Assembly: GCA_023301765.1 (NCBI GenBank) | Contig: JALZUC010000001.1 | Coordinates: forward strand, 1-64,000 | DNA: 64,000 bases | Reading direction: 5' to 3' | From: Akkermansiaceae bacterium | GTDB lineage: Bacteria > Verrucomicrobiota > Verrucomicrobiia > Verrucomicrobiales > Akkermansiaceae | Shown: positions 55,915 through 64,000 of the stretch, one piece after another | How the letters are laid out: the number at the start of each line of letters is the position of its first letter | Position numbering within the stretch: the first letter of the stretch is position 1 | The notes under the pieces: generated by a model | Seen by the model: the letters and a program-made list of their open reading frames with translations, nothing else | Told to the model about the DNA's origin: nothing | Database searches by the model: none | Program-made: the position numbers and the translations under genes

Positions 55915-58122
55915 ATGAATGATGATAGATCTCCCCGTTTGATTAACCTGACAATGCGTGACGGCCAACAATCCACTCTCGACTCTGGCGATTGGATTTT
56001 TGAGCCCAGAGATTTTGCTAAAATCATCTCCGCCTCAGCAGCAGCTGGATTTCATGGAGCAGAAGTTGCAGGCGGGCAAAGTTTTCAGATTGCTATCAGT
56101 AGAGGCTATAACCCCTTTACCATCCTTGGAGCGGTCAGCCACGCCATTTCAGAGTCTGATAAAATTCAGGACTTTGAACTCCAAATGCTCTTCCGTGGCG
56201 CTAATGCCCTTGGATTTAGACACTACGATAAAGATCTTATTGAAATGACACTCAACGAGTTCATCAAAAACGGCATCACTAAGATTCGGTTTTTTGATGC
56301 CCTCAATGATATTGAAAACCTGGAACTACCGGAATCTATCAAAGGCCTAGAACGTATCGTTCTCGAAGGCGCCATTTGCTTCACCCATTATGCAGACGCA
56401 CCAGAGCGCTACACAGATGCCTACTTCTGTGCCTACGCTGAAGAGCTTATCAACGCTGGTTATAACGCCATCGCCATCAAAGATATGTCAGGCCAGCTTA
56501 CAGCAGACCGTATCTCCACGCTCCTCCCCGCGCTCCTAACCATTCTCGAAGTAAAAAATATCCCCTTTACCCTTCACTGCCACTCGACAAATGCGGAAAG
56601 CTCTAAAAATGCCATCGCACGTGCCATTGAACTTGGAGTACACACCATCGAGACTGCGGAAGGCTGTCTAGCCGGAGGGTCCTCCCACCACTCACTCGCC
56701 ACAGTAGCCCCCCAGCTCATCCCTAATCAGGTTAACTACAACAAATTTGAAAAAAGTATCGAAAACATATGGGGCAAACACCCCGACCGCAAAGATAAGG
56801 AAATCCCCCAAGACCTTAAGGAGCAACTCTGTGCAGCAGGTGTCCCAGGTGGTGCCATGCCATTTGTCATCCGCGACTTACAGCAGCAAGAGGCCACCAT
56901 TCGCGCAAAATATTTAGCCTCTAATAAATCCATAAAAACTCGCGAAGACCTTAATAAGTTCTCCACCATTGTAGACCTCTTTATCATCGAATTAAAACGC
57001 GTCTGCCAAGATGCCGCCCTCCCTCTCCTGGTCACACCCACAGCTGACATCTGCTGTAAGCAAGCTATCGCCAACCTTGCCATCGGAGCAGACCCACACT
57101 CAGACTCACTCGCAGAGCGCTATCTAAACAGAGGTGGTCAGCCAAACCCTGACCCTCGATACGCCAAGCTCATTCTCGGCTACTATGGTGAACTAAAATC
57201 ATATGATTCCTGTGGGCAAACTCATACCCCCTCTACAGACGTAATCCAGTTTTTCGAGTCTAACAATAGCCTTCAACTTCTGGCCATTACCCACCATCCA
57301 TCCCAAACAATCGGTGGTGATGATCTACGTGAGGCACAACATTCCGCATGGCAACTAATCCAGCGGCTCGGCACTCAGGCACTCTCCTATGCTGACTTCG
57401 ATCAACTTACCATCCTCTATGCACTTAAACCCTCAGGAGCCACACAAACAGACCCTATCGAGCAGGCCGTGCAAACGTATATCAAACGTGCAGAAAGATC
57501 CAAGATCGACGGCAGTGGTAGCACCTTCCCTGACTATGAAACACTAATGCAGCCTATGCTCACTCACCTAAGTGCCATGTTTGTCCTGCAGCCAGAACTT
57601 AAAGCAAAAGATATCCCCAAACTCCCCCTTGCCAAACTCGGGAACAATCTCTGCAATCAACTATTTGACATCTACATAGATCTCCCAATCTGGTCTAATG
57701 TCACTTCGTTAAGTAATCACCTCTCCAAGCTGTTATCTTCATCTCACATTTCCCCGGAACTATTAGAAGCAGTCCAAAATGTAAGCCAAAGTCTCACTAT
57801 GTTAGATGCACGCCCATCTAAACAAGAAAAAGATACACTCCACGCGGCGCGGATACAATTCAGTCAACTCAGCATCTCAGACCTCCTCAATAGCGTTGCT
57901 CTTATCAATAGTTTCATCAATGACATCGCCAAATATGCAACTAACCCTAAAGCATACGCCGCACGCAGTATTGGCTTCGCAGATTTAGACCGGCTTACCA
58001 AGCTCCCCAGCTCTGACCAAAAAACAAACCCATGGGAAATCGGCATTCAGCAAAGCATCACGGGGAAATACCTACGCCTAGAAAACGACTTTCGCCGCCG
58101 TGCAGAAAACTGGAAAGCTTAA
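55915..58122 (+). CDS. stand-alone biotin-type carboxyltransferase (pyruvate carboxylase/oxaloacetate decarboxylase alpha-like)
   Basis: The 735-aa protein has the TIM-barrel carboxyltransferase domain: start LINLTMRDGQQSTL (residues ~8-21), the strand AIKDMSGQLTADRI with the carbamoylated-Lys position (~185), metal His in LHCHSTNAESS and ETAEGCLAGGSSHHSL, then PGGAMPFVIRDLQQQ and LLVTPTADICCKQAIANL. The next part has KLILGYYGELK. The last ~250 residues are helical and unlike known family members, and no biotinyl lysine site (E/A-M-K-M) is present, nor is a biotin carboxylase nearby. It would need a separate biotin carrier or act differently. ATG 55915 is preferred to 55879. Confidence 0.75.
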   Translation: MNDDRSPRLINLTMRDGQQSTLDSGDWIFEPRDFAKIISASAAAGFHGAEVAGGQSFQIAISRGYNPFTILGAVSHAISESDKIQDFELQMLFRGANALGFRHYDKDLIEMTLNEFIKNGITKIRFFDALNDIENLELPESIKGLERIVLEGAICFTHYADAPERYTDAYFCAYAEELINAGYNAIAIKDMSGQLTADRISTLLPALLTILEVKNIPFTLHCHSTNAESSKNAIARAIELGVHTIETAEGCLAGGSSHHSLATVAPQLIPNQVNYNKFEKSIENIWGKHPDRKDKEIPQDLKEQLCAAGVPGGAMPFVIRDLQQQEATIRAKYLASNKSIKTREDLNKFSTIVDLFIIELKRVCQDAALPLLVTPTADICCKQAIANLAIGADPHSDSLAERYLNRGGQPNPDPRYAKLILGYYGELKSYDSCGQTHTPSTDVIQFFESNNSLQLLAITHHPSQTIGGDDLREAQHSAWQLIQRLGTQALSYADFDQLTILYALKPSGATQTDPIEQAVQTYIKRAERSKIDGSGSTFPDYETLMQPMLTHLSAMFVLQPELKAKDIPKLPLAKLGNNLCNQLFDIYIDLPIWSNVTSLSNHLSKLLSSSHISPELLEAVQNVSQSLTMLDARPSKQEKDTLHAARIQFSQLSISDLLNSVALINSFINDIAKYATNPKAYAARSIGFADLDRLTKLPSSDQKTNPWEIGIQQSITGKYLRLENDFRRRAENWKA

Positions 58123-58268
58123 AATAAGTGGAGTCCACTATACAAATACTCCAGAAAACAGCACGGGTAGAGCACTCACATAATACACTACCCCAGTAGT
58201 TTACACACCTCTAAATAGATGCCGCTTTGCGCTGGTAATCTCCTATTAAAACGGGCAAAATCACTCTC

Positions 58269-60806
58269 ATGCCGCAACCACAAATCAAAGGTTATAAAAT
58301 TGATAGCCTCGTAGGCGAAGGAGCATGCGGCAGCATATACATTGCCCGTAAATCCACTAAGCCTAAATTAGGCGAATGGTTTGCGGTAAGATCATTTGAT
58401 TCTCTCGCAGTTAATCGACCTCTGCTCGAAAGTATAACTAGTAGGCTTAATCAAAGTAACTACCCAGATGGTCTAGCCCCCATCACTTGGGTTCAGCCTA
58501 AGCGAGGCAGCGACTGTATCATTATGCCCATGCTTGCAGACGTAGATGAGGCCAAAAGCACCATCAAAATACGCTCTCTCCAAGAACGCATAACAGAATA
58601 CCCCAAGGGTGACGCATGGGACATCATCGATAAAATGGCCCACGCACTAGCCAGTATGCACGAGCGCCGTATCCCTCACGGAAATCTAAAACCAGGCAAC
58701 ATATTTTTTGACGATAAGGGCGAGCTATTACTAACAGATTTCGCCATGGGGCACATGCCAGATGTCAGTATGCTCCCATATACAGATGCCATTCTCTACG
58801 CGCCACCAGAACAGCTGCGTGATCCTGCTGGCTACCACTCTGAGAAAGGCTACCGCTGGGACACCTACGCCTTTGCAGCCATCTCATACCGCCTCCTCAC
58901 AGGTAAATTCTCCCGTTGTGACAACAACTTTCAAAAAATAGTCCAAGAAGCCGAGCAAGGCTCCATCACCAGCAGTAAGGACTACGTCATCAAACTAGCA
59001 GAGCAACTAGAAAATAGTGACTTAGAAGACGGCCCAGAGAAAAAACTTAGTCCGCGTGAAATAAAACGTCTAAAAGTCCTCAAGCGCTGTCTATCGATCA
59101 ATCCTGATGAGCGATACCATAACCTCCCCACAGTCATTCAAGCTTGGAAGGACATTGACACCCAAACTCGCGTTGCGAAAGACCGCTCCAAACTCAAAAA
59201 GAAAATAGCCCTCTGTGCAGTCGGTATGGTCACGGCACTTCTTCTTGCCGCAGCTGGTGCAAAAAGATGCCTAGTAGTATCTGAACTTCTAAAATCTGAA
59301 AAATCCGCGCGTAGCTCAGACGTCAACGAACTCAATACATACATACAAACACTCACTCAAGAGCGTAAAAATGCTCAAGAGTCTGAAAGTGCTGCCATCA
59401 CGAGGCGCGATCAAGCCGTTACTCGTGAAGTTAAAATCCGTGACCAACTCATCGCATTAGGTGTTACCAATGACCACCTACTAGCCTGGATGCTGCGTGA
59501 TAAAAACGCCGACCTCCCTGAACTCAGGAAAACTGGACCAGATAAAACAGCCGTTGAAGCCATGAAGCGTGAACTCCGTAACTTCCTCAAAATTACAGAG
59601 GGCGAAGAACACTTCCAAGACATCCGCGCGCGTATCCTACTCCAGCTCTCTGAGCTTGAAGTCCACCAAGGGAACCCCTCCACTAGCTCCGGCCTGCTGG
59701 ACAAAGCCATCCCAGCATTAAAAAAAGCAAATGTCACAGAGCCGGACCTTAACTACCGCATAGCACGTGCACGCTTAATCGGCCTCATGCAGGCTCAAGA
59801 TCAAAAGAACCAGGAACTAGTTATCGCTCAGCTCCCAAAAGCTCGTGAAGCCATCGCTCAGCTTAAATCATCTGACCCCACAGAAACTCAAAGAATCCAT
59901 GCCACCATGGAAATTATCGATGGCCGCCTCATAGAGGATCAAAATCCCACTAAAGCCATCAGCCACTTTCAAAATGCCATCGAAAACCTCAAAGGTATAC
60001 AAAAAGCACTACCTGAAAACATCGGTATCCGCTCTGACTTAGCTAAACGTATTCTGCACTGCTCTACACTAGCAGAAAGCCTCGACCGTATAGATGATGC
60101 TACCAAACTCCGCGGTGAAGCCGCAAACCACCTCCGGTGGCTCTTAGCAAAAAACCCCAAAATCACCTTTGCAAGAATTAGACTAGCGGAAATAGAGATC
60201 ATATCCGCAGAAGCAGATTTACTCTCAGGCCTAGACAGTGCTGGCCAGAGAAAACTCGAGAAAGCCGAAGAACTATTAAACGGCCTAGACACCACAGACA
60301 TCACCCCCACAGGTGCTGCTATGCAAATTGCACTCACCAAAGGTCTACGTTCGGTATTACTACGTGATATTGGTCAGACTTCAAATTCAGCCAAGAGCCT
60401 AGACTCAGCCATAGGAATTTGTAAAAGAATCGTAGCCGCAAACCCAGACGCCCACGAGCCACTCTACCGCTTAGCTGGATTCCACTGGCAACGCGCCAGT
60501 CTCGCTGGAAGCACAGGAGACTACACCACTGAACTCAAACTCGGTAAATCAGCGGCAGACATGATGGAACAAGTCCTTAAAAAGGGCGCTGGTAAACATG
60601 ATAATGAACTACGCCGCTCACTAGCATACCTCTACGGAAACCTTGCAAAAACAAGCTCACGTAAAAAGAGAAATTCAGACGCTTTAGCCTATTACAAAAA
60701 CGCCGCCACCATCTGGCAGAGCCTCGTAGATAAAGACAGTAAGAGCAGCGAATATACTGAAGGCCTCAAATGGAGCCAGCAGCGAGCTAAAAGCCTTTCG
60801 CAATAA
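58269..60806 (+). CDS. membrane pseudokinase with TPR-like domain
   Basis: The 845-aa protein has an N-terminal Hanks-type kinase fold: glycine loop VGEGACGSIYIARK, then FAVR (Arg41 where Lys is usual), HGNLKPGN (His137-Gly-Asn139 where HRD has the catalytic Asp), LTDFAMG (Asp157-Phe-Ala instead of DFG) and the APPEQLRD motif (APE analogue). One transmembrane helix follows (about residues 315-338, KKKIALCAVGMVTALLLAAAG). After it come a coiled coil and a long helical region with TPR-like periodicity to the end. Loss of Lys and catalytic Asp suggests it does not phosphorylate. It follows the carboxyltransferase by 146 bases. Confidence 0.8.
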   Translation: MPQPQIKGYKIDSLVGEGACGSIYIARKSTKPKLGEWFAVRSFDSLAVNRPLLESITSRLNQSNYPDGLAPITWVQPKRGSDCIIMPMLADVDEAKSTIKIRSLQERITEYPKGDAWDIIDKMAHALASMHERRIPHGNLKPGNIFFDDKGELLLTDFAMGHMPDVSMLPYTDAILYAPPEQLRDPAGYHSEKGYRWDTYAFAAISYRLLTGKFSRCDNNFQKIVQEAEQGSITSSKDYVIKLAEQLENSDLEDGPEKKLSPREIKRLKVLKRCLSINPDERYHNLPTVIQAWKDIDTQTRVAKDRSKLKKKIALCAVGMVTALLLAAAGAKRCLVVSELLKSEKSARSSDVNELNTYIQTLTQERKNAQESESAAITRRDQAVTREVKIRDQLIALGVTNDHLLAWMLRDKNADLPELRKTGPDKTAVEAMKRELRNFLKITEGEEHFQDIRARILLQLSELEVHQGNPSTSSGLLDKAIPALKKANVTEPDLNYRIARARLIGLMQAQDQKNQELVIAQLPKAREAIAQLKSSDPTETQRIHATMEIIDGRLIEDQNPTKAISHFQNAIENLKGIQKALPENIGIRSDLAKRILHCSTLAESLDRIDDATKLRGEAANHLRWLLAKNPKITFARIRLAEIEIISAEADLLSGLDSAGQRKLEKAEELLNGLDTTDITPTGAAMQIALTKGLRSVLLRDIGQTSNSAKSLDSAIGICKRIVAANPDAHEPLYRLAGFHWQRASLAGSTGDYTTELKLGKSAADMMEQVLKKGAGKHDNELRRSLAYLYGNLAKTSSRKKRNSDALAYYKNAATIWQSLVDKDSKSSEYTEGLKWSQQRAKSLSQ

Positions 60807-60883
60807 ATCTAAATAGAGCCGCTAGTCCAGACTACTCAAGAACCATACTTCACTCTCTAGTGAACCAAGTTCCTGATAGAACT

Positions 60884-63694
60884 TTAAAGTTTATCTTCAG
60901 CCGCCTTTTTTAGCGCCCCTGCCTTATCACGCTCTGGTGCTGCGCCGCGTGCCATATCAGGCTTACCTCCACCTTTACCCCCCGCTATAGGAGCCAGATC
61001 TTTGATCAGATTTCCAGCACCGTGACCAGAGTCATTACCATCTTTCCCGCAGAGAGCCCCTAAGTGAAGTCGCTCGCCATCATCAACGATCAAGAATGCC
61101 GCGTGGCTAAAATGCACTTTTTTAAGCCCATTGAGCAGTTCCTGGAGTAAAGCCGCTGGCCCCTCCGTAGAAACTACAATATTACTAGTTAGATTTTGCT
61201 CAGCCAGCATGGCATCTGCCATTTTTGCCGCGGCTCCGGCTTGCGCCTTTTTAAGTTTTTTCTCGGCAGAGATCCCCGCATCTCGCAGCTTACTAATATA
61301 GTTAAAAAACTGCTTAAAGGTAGAGTTAATCTGATGAAAATCACCCCCCGCCACCAGCATTGCACTCATGATATGAGGAAATTCATGATACTCCACGGGC
61401 TCTACGCCAATAGCCTCTAGTGCTGTATTCGCATTACTAAGCTTTGCTCGGAGCTCAGCCCCCTCAGCATCATTTTTCTCTACCTCCTCAGCCATCCAGT
61501 CCCACGCAGGGTCACCGCATACCGCCTCTATTCTGCGAATACCTGATGCGATAGCCCCTTCTGATTTAATTTTGAAAACACCAATCTCGCTAGTATTTCT
61601 TACGTGTGTCCCACCACAAAGCTCCATGGAATAACCATTTAACTCACCAGCTTCCCCACCAACCTGAACTACCCTAACAATATCACCATACTTATCACCA
61701 AAGAACTGCTGAATGTCCTTACGTCCTTGAATATCTAGGTGTGGCACCTCTCTCCATGAAACTGTATCAGACGCACTTATCCAGCCATTTACCTTCTCCT
61801 CAATAGCATCAATCTGAGCCTGTGACAGCGCACCTGCGTTAAAATCAAAGCGGAGGCGATGCCTACTCACCATGGAGCCTTGCTGTGAGGCATCCTCAGA
61901 AACTACCTCATGCAGTGCTAAATGAAGTAAATGCGTGGCCGTGTGATGAGCCTCGATAGGACGGCGTCTCCCCACCTCTACACTTAAAGTCACCGTATCA
62001 CCCACAATGATATTTGCAGACACCTCCACAGCATGAGCACGGGCGTCACCTAACTGCTGCACAGCAGAAACACTAAACTCCCCGTCCTCATGAGTAAGCG
62101 TCCCCTGATCTCCCATCTGGCCACCCATCTCCACGTAAAAAGGTGTCTTATCCGTAATAATTAATAAATGCTCCGGCTGCTGATGAACCTCTAATACTTT
62201 AGCCTCAGTAACATCCTCCTCAAATCCAGTAAACTCCGTGGTAACCTCCGTAGCAATATCTGCCGCACGGACCAGCTCACGAGTGCGGGCAGCACGCCCC
62301 TTTTCACGCTGTTCCTCCATGAGCTGTTGAAATTTCTCCATATCCACCCCCAGTCCACGCTCCTCACAGAGCAGCTGAGTAAGATCGATAGGGAAACCAA
62401 AGGTATCATAAAGCTGGAAGGCAAAGCTACCATCAAGCTCGTCACCAGAAGCTATTGCCTTTTCCTCAAACATAGACAACCCACGATCAAGAGTTTCATT
62501 AAAACTAGCCTCCTCACGCTGAAGGTTCTCCTTAATAGCAGCTGATCGCTCCGCTAACTCTGGAAAAACACAAGACATCTGATCTACCAGTGTATCCACT
62601 AGCTCAGGCATAAATGGCTTATCACCTGAAAAACCCAGTGTGCGGCCATACCTAACGGCACGGCGTAGAATTCTACGCAGCACGTAGTTCCGTCCATTAT
62701 TCCCTAATAATATACCATCGGCTAAGGAAAAGGAAAGTGTCCGGATGTGATCCGCAATCACGCGAAAAGCGATCGCCTCTTTTACCTCTGGAGAGAGTGT
62801 TGACTTATCCGCCTCTACCGAATCAGGGTAGATATCATGATACGTCCTGCCACTCAGTTCTTCGAGTTTTCTAAAGATCGGCTGGAAGGCATCTGTAGCA
62901 TAATTAGTTGGCTTTTTAGAAAAATCCTTAAAGCCGTCTGTGCCCTGGTAGATAGACACCGCACGCTCGAAGCCCATACCAGTATCCACATGTTTAGCTG
63001 GAAGATCACGGAAGGAACCGTCCGCCTCCGCATTATATTGAATAAACACAAGGTTCCAGATTTCAATACAGAGATCTGAGTCCATATTAACAAGTTTACC
63101 ATCGGTATCACCGTTAGGAGTTAGATCTACGTGAAGTTCAGAACATGGACCACATGGGCCGGTTTCTCCCATCATCCAGAAGTTATCTTTAACATTACCA
63201 TTTACGATCTGGCGCTTGGGGTCTAACCCCTTTTTTTCAAAAAGAGCTGCCCAGAAATCATAAGCCTCTTGATCAAAATACCCCGGATCACCTTCAGCAG
63301 GCATATACACAGTAGCGTAGAGACGGTCTGCAGGGAACCCCCAGCGCTCCACTACCAGCTCCCATGCCCACTCGATGGCCTCCTTTTTAAAATAATCCCC
63401 AAAAGACCAATTACCCAACATCTCAAACATCGTGTGATGATAAGTATCATAGCCCACATCCTCGAGATCGTTATGCTTTCCTCCAGCACGGATACACTTC
63501 TGAGTATCTGTAGCACGCGGCGGTGAATAAGGTGCTTTTTCTGTACCTAAAAAATACGGCACAAACTGATTCATACCCGCATTGGTAAACAATAGCCCGG
63601 GGCTCTGCGGCATCAGTGAAGCAGAAGGAACAATGCTGTGTTGCTTTTCCTTAAAGAAGTCGAGAAAGCTTTGGCGTATTTCAGAAGCGGTCAT
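60884..63694 (-). CDS. alaS: alanyl-tRNA synthetase
   Basis: The 936-aa class II synthetase charges tRNA-Ala. The start is MTASEIRQSFLDFFKEKQHS; the catalytic domain has FTNAGMNQFVPYFLGTE and RATDTQKCIRAGGKHNDLEDVG, and the tRNA-recognition region follows. The editing domain shows HTATHLLHLALHEVV and later the Cys-x-x-x-His zinc ligand in ELCGGTHVRNTSEIG. The C-terminal DHHA1/oligomerisation part includes GGKGGGKPDMARGA. The length is typical. An extra two residues from 63700 are possible. Confidence 0.97.
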   Translation of the reverse strand: MTASEIRQSFLDFFKEKQHSIVPSASLMPQSPGLLFTNAGMNQFVPYFLGTEKAPYSPPRATDTQKCIRAGGKHNDLEDVGYDTYHHTMFEMLGNWSFGDYFKKEAIEWAWELVVERWGFPADRLYATVYMPAEGDPGYFDQEAYDFWAALFEKKGLDPKRQIVNGNVKDNFWMMGETGPCGPCSELHVDLTPNGDTDGKLVNMDSDLCIEIWNLVFIQYNAEADGSFRDLPAKHVDTGMGFERAVSIYQGTDGFKDFSKKPTNYATDAFQPIFRKLEELSGRTYHDIYPDSVEADKSTLSPEVKEAIAFRVIADHIRTLSFSLADGILLGNNGRNYVLRRILRRAVRYGRTLGFSGDKPFMPELVDTLVDQMSCVFPELAERSAAIKENLQREEASFNETLDRGLSMFEEKAIASGDELDGSFAFQLYDTFGFPIDLTQLLCEERGLGVDMEKFQQLMEEQREKGRAARTRELVRAADIATEVTTEFTGFEEDVTEAKVLEVHQQPEHLLIITDKTPFYVEMGGQMGDQGTLTHEDGEFSVSAVQQLGDARAHAVEVSANIIVGDTVTLSVEVGRRRPIEAHHTATHLLHLALHEVVSEDASQQGSMVSRHRLRFDFNAGALSQAQIDAIEEKVNGWISASDTVSWREVPHLDIQGRKDIQQFFGDKYGDIVRVVQVGGEAGELNGYSMELCGGTHVRNTSEIGVFKIKSEGAIASGIRRIEAVCGDPAWDWMAEEVEKNDAEGAELRAKLSNANTALEAIGVEPVEYHEFPHIMSAMLVAGGDFHQINSTFKQFFNYISKLRDAGISAEKKLKKAQAGAAAKMADAMLAEQNLTSNIVVSTEGPAALLQELLNGLKKVHFSHAAFLIVDDGERLHLGALCGKDGNDSGHGAGNLIKDLAPIAGGKGGGKPDMARGAAPERDKAGALKKAAEDKL

Positions 63695-63746
63695 GAGCAC
63701 GTGCTGATAAGGAAAGATTACCTCAGAGTAAAGCGCGGAGGTACTA

Positions 63747-64000
63747 TCACTTCATCATCTTCTCTACTAATCCCACCCATTCTGCCGCCTCACGCTGGTA
63801 ACTAAACAGCTCTGCTCGCTCAGAAACTTGCTGTTTCAGCAACTTATAGAGCCCTTTTTCGGTAAAAACACGCCGCAATAACTTAGCTAAATCATCCACA
63901 TCATCTGACGTAAAAAAACCAGCGTAATCCTGCCCTAGCATGCCTACATTACCATCTATCCTGCTAGCTATCACTGGCAGACCTATGGCCACAGCCTCAC
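63747..64000 (-). CDS. glycosyltransferase group 1, C-terminal end (partial)
   Basis: The frame is open to the window edge and encodes EAVAIGLPVIASRIDGNVGMLGQDYAGFF…, the E-x7-E nucleotide-sugar region and following GT-B C-terminal helices (LAKLLRRVFTEKGLYKLLKQQV) of family-4 type glycosyltransferases. The remainder lies beyond 64000. It is 52 bases upstream of alaS on the same strand. Confidence 0.75.
   Translation of the reverse strand, partial: EAVAIGLPVIASRIDGNVGMLGQDYAGFFTSDDVDDLAKLLRRVFTEKGLYKLLKQQVSERAELFSYQREAAEWVGLVEKMMK

Overview
The window looks like chromosomal DNA of a free-living, Gram-negative, aerobic bacterium, most likely of the Verrucomicrobia (Rubritalea/Akkermansiaceae-like). 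This is inferred from protein character, not from a marker gene. The supports are a secreted protein ending in the verrucomicrobial 'YRLETSTN…TRFYRI' type of C-terminus, an intact arylsulfatase beside a decayed one, a long class II ketol-acid reductoisomerase, a phosphate-selective porin, a cox-assembly cluster (heme O synthase, two Sco-like proteins, DUF420) and a TPR-bearing degenerate protein kinase. No rRNA, tRNA or CRISPR was seen.

Region 1 (1-6050) is a visibly AT-rich accessory island and the most interesting part. It is a graveyard of Rhs-type polymorphic-toxin tips and their putative immunity genes, nearly all on the minus strand. Four tip/immunity-like pairs can be recognised (687-920/241-684; 2956-3210/2506-2946; 3911-4111/3420-3845; 4838-5239/4416-4841), plus a lone immunity-like gene (5409-5795). 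One tip still carries a decayed RHS-core end (YVFVRNNAINHVDVLG) and its stop overlaps the immunity start as ATGA. The modules are separated by degraded copies of a short repeat family that includes the 3' end of an IS4-type transposase. A broken IS4 transposase and an IS481 remnant have cut two of the genes. No full-length rhs gene lies in the window.

Region 2 (6049-17892) holds a secreted surface protein, GTP-dependent PEP carboxykinase, a small membrane protein with a DUF3108 protein, topoisomerase III, a Y-family DNA polymerase, ketol-acid reductoisomerase and a HAD phosphatase. Region 3 (18097-22672) holds a periplasmic protein, an OmpR/EnvZ-type two-component system with a C11 tract in its leader, and an OprO/P-like porin between two clear terminators. 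Region 4 (22729-31491) carries queG with TMEM220, the helicase HrpA, a HAD hydrolase and PEP carboxylase. Region 5 (31933-43186) carries metH, selO, sulfatases, a YdeP-like molybdopterin oxidoreductase, a GIY-YIG protein and a Bax-inhibitor protein.

Region 6 (43312-50206) is mainly cytochrome-oxidase biogenesis and redox maturation: DUF420, two Sco-like proteins, CyoE and two thioredoxin-fold proteins, with lysS between them. Region 7 (50656-64000) has NDH-2, TypA/BipA, a three-gene unit (metallophosphoesterase, 94-aa protein, roadblock/LC7-like protein), a stand-alone pyruvate-carboxylase-type carboxyltransferase, a TPR pseudokinase, alaS and the end of a glycosyltransferase. PEP carboxykinase, PEP carboxylase and the carboxyltransferase put three enzymes of the PEP/pyruvate-oxaloacetate node in one window, though not in one operon.
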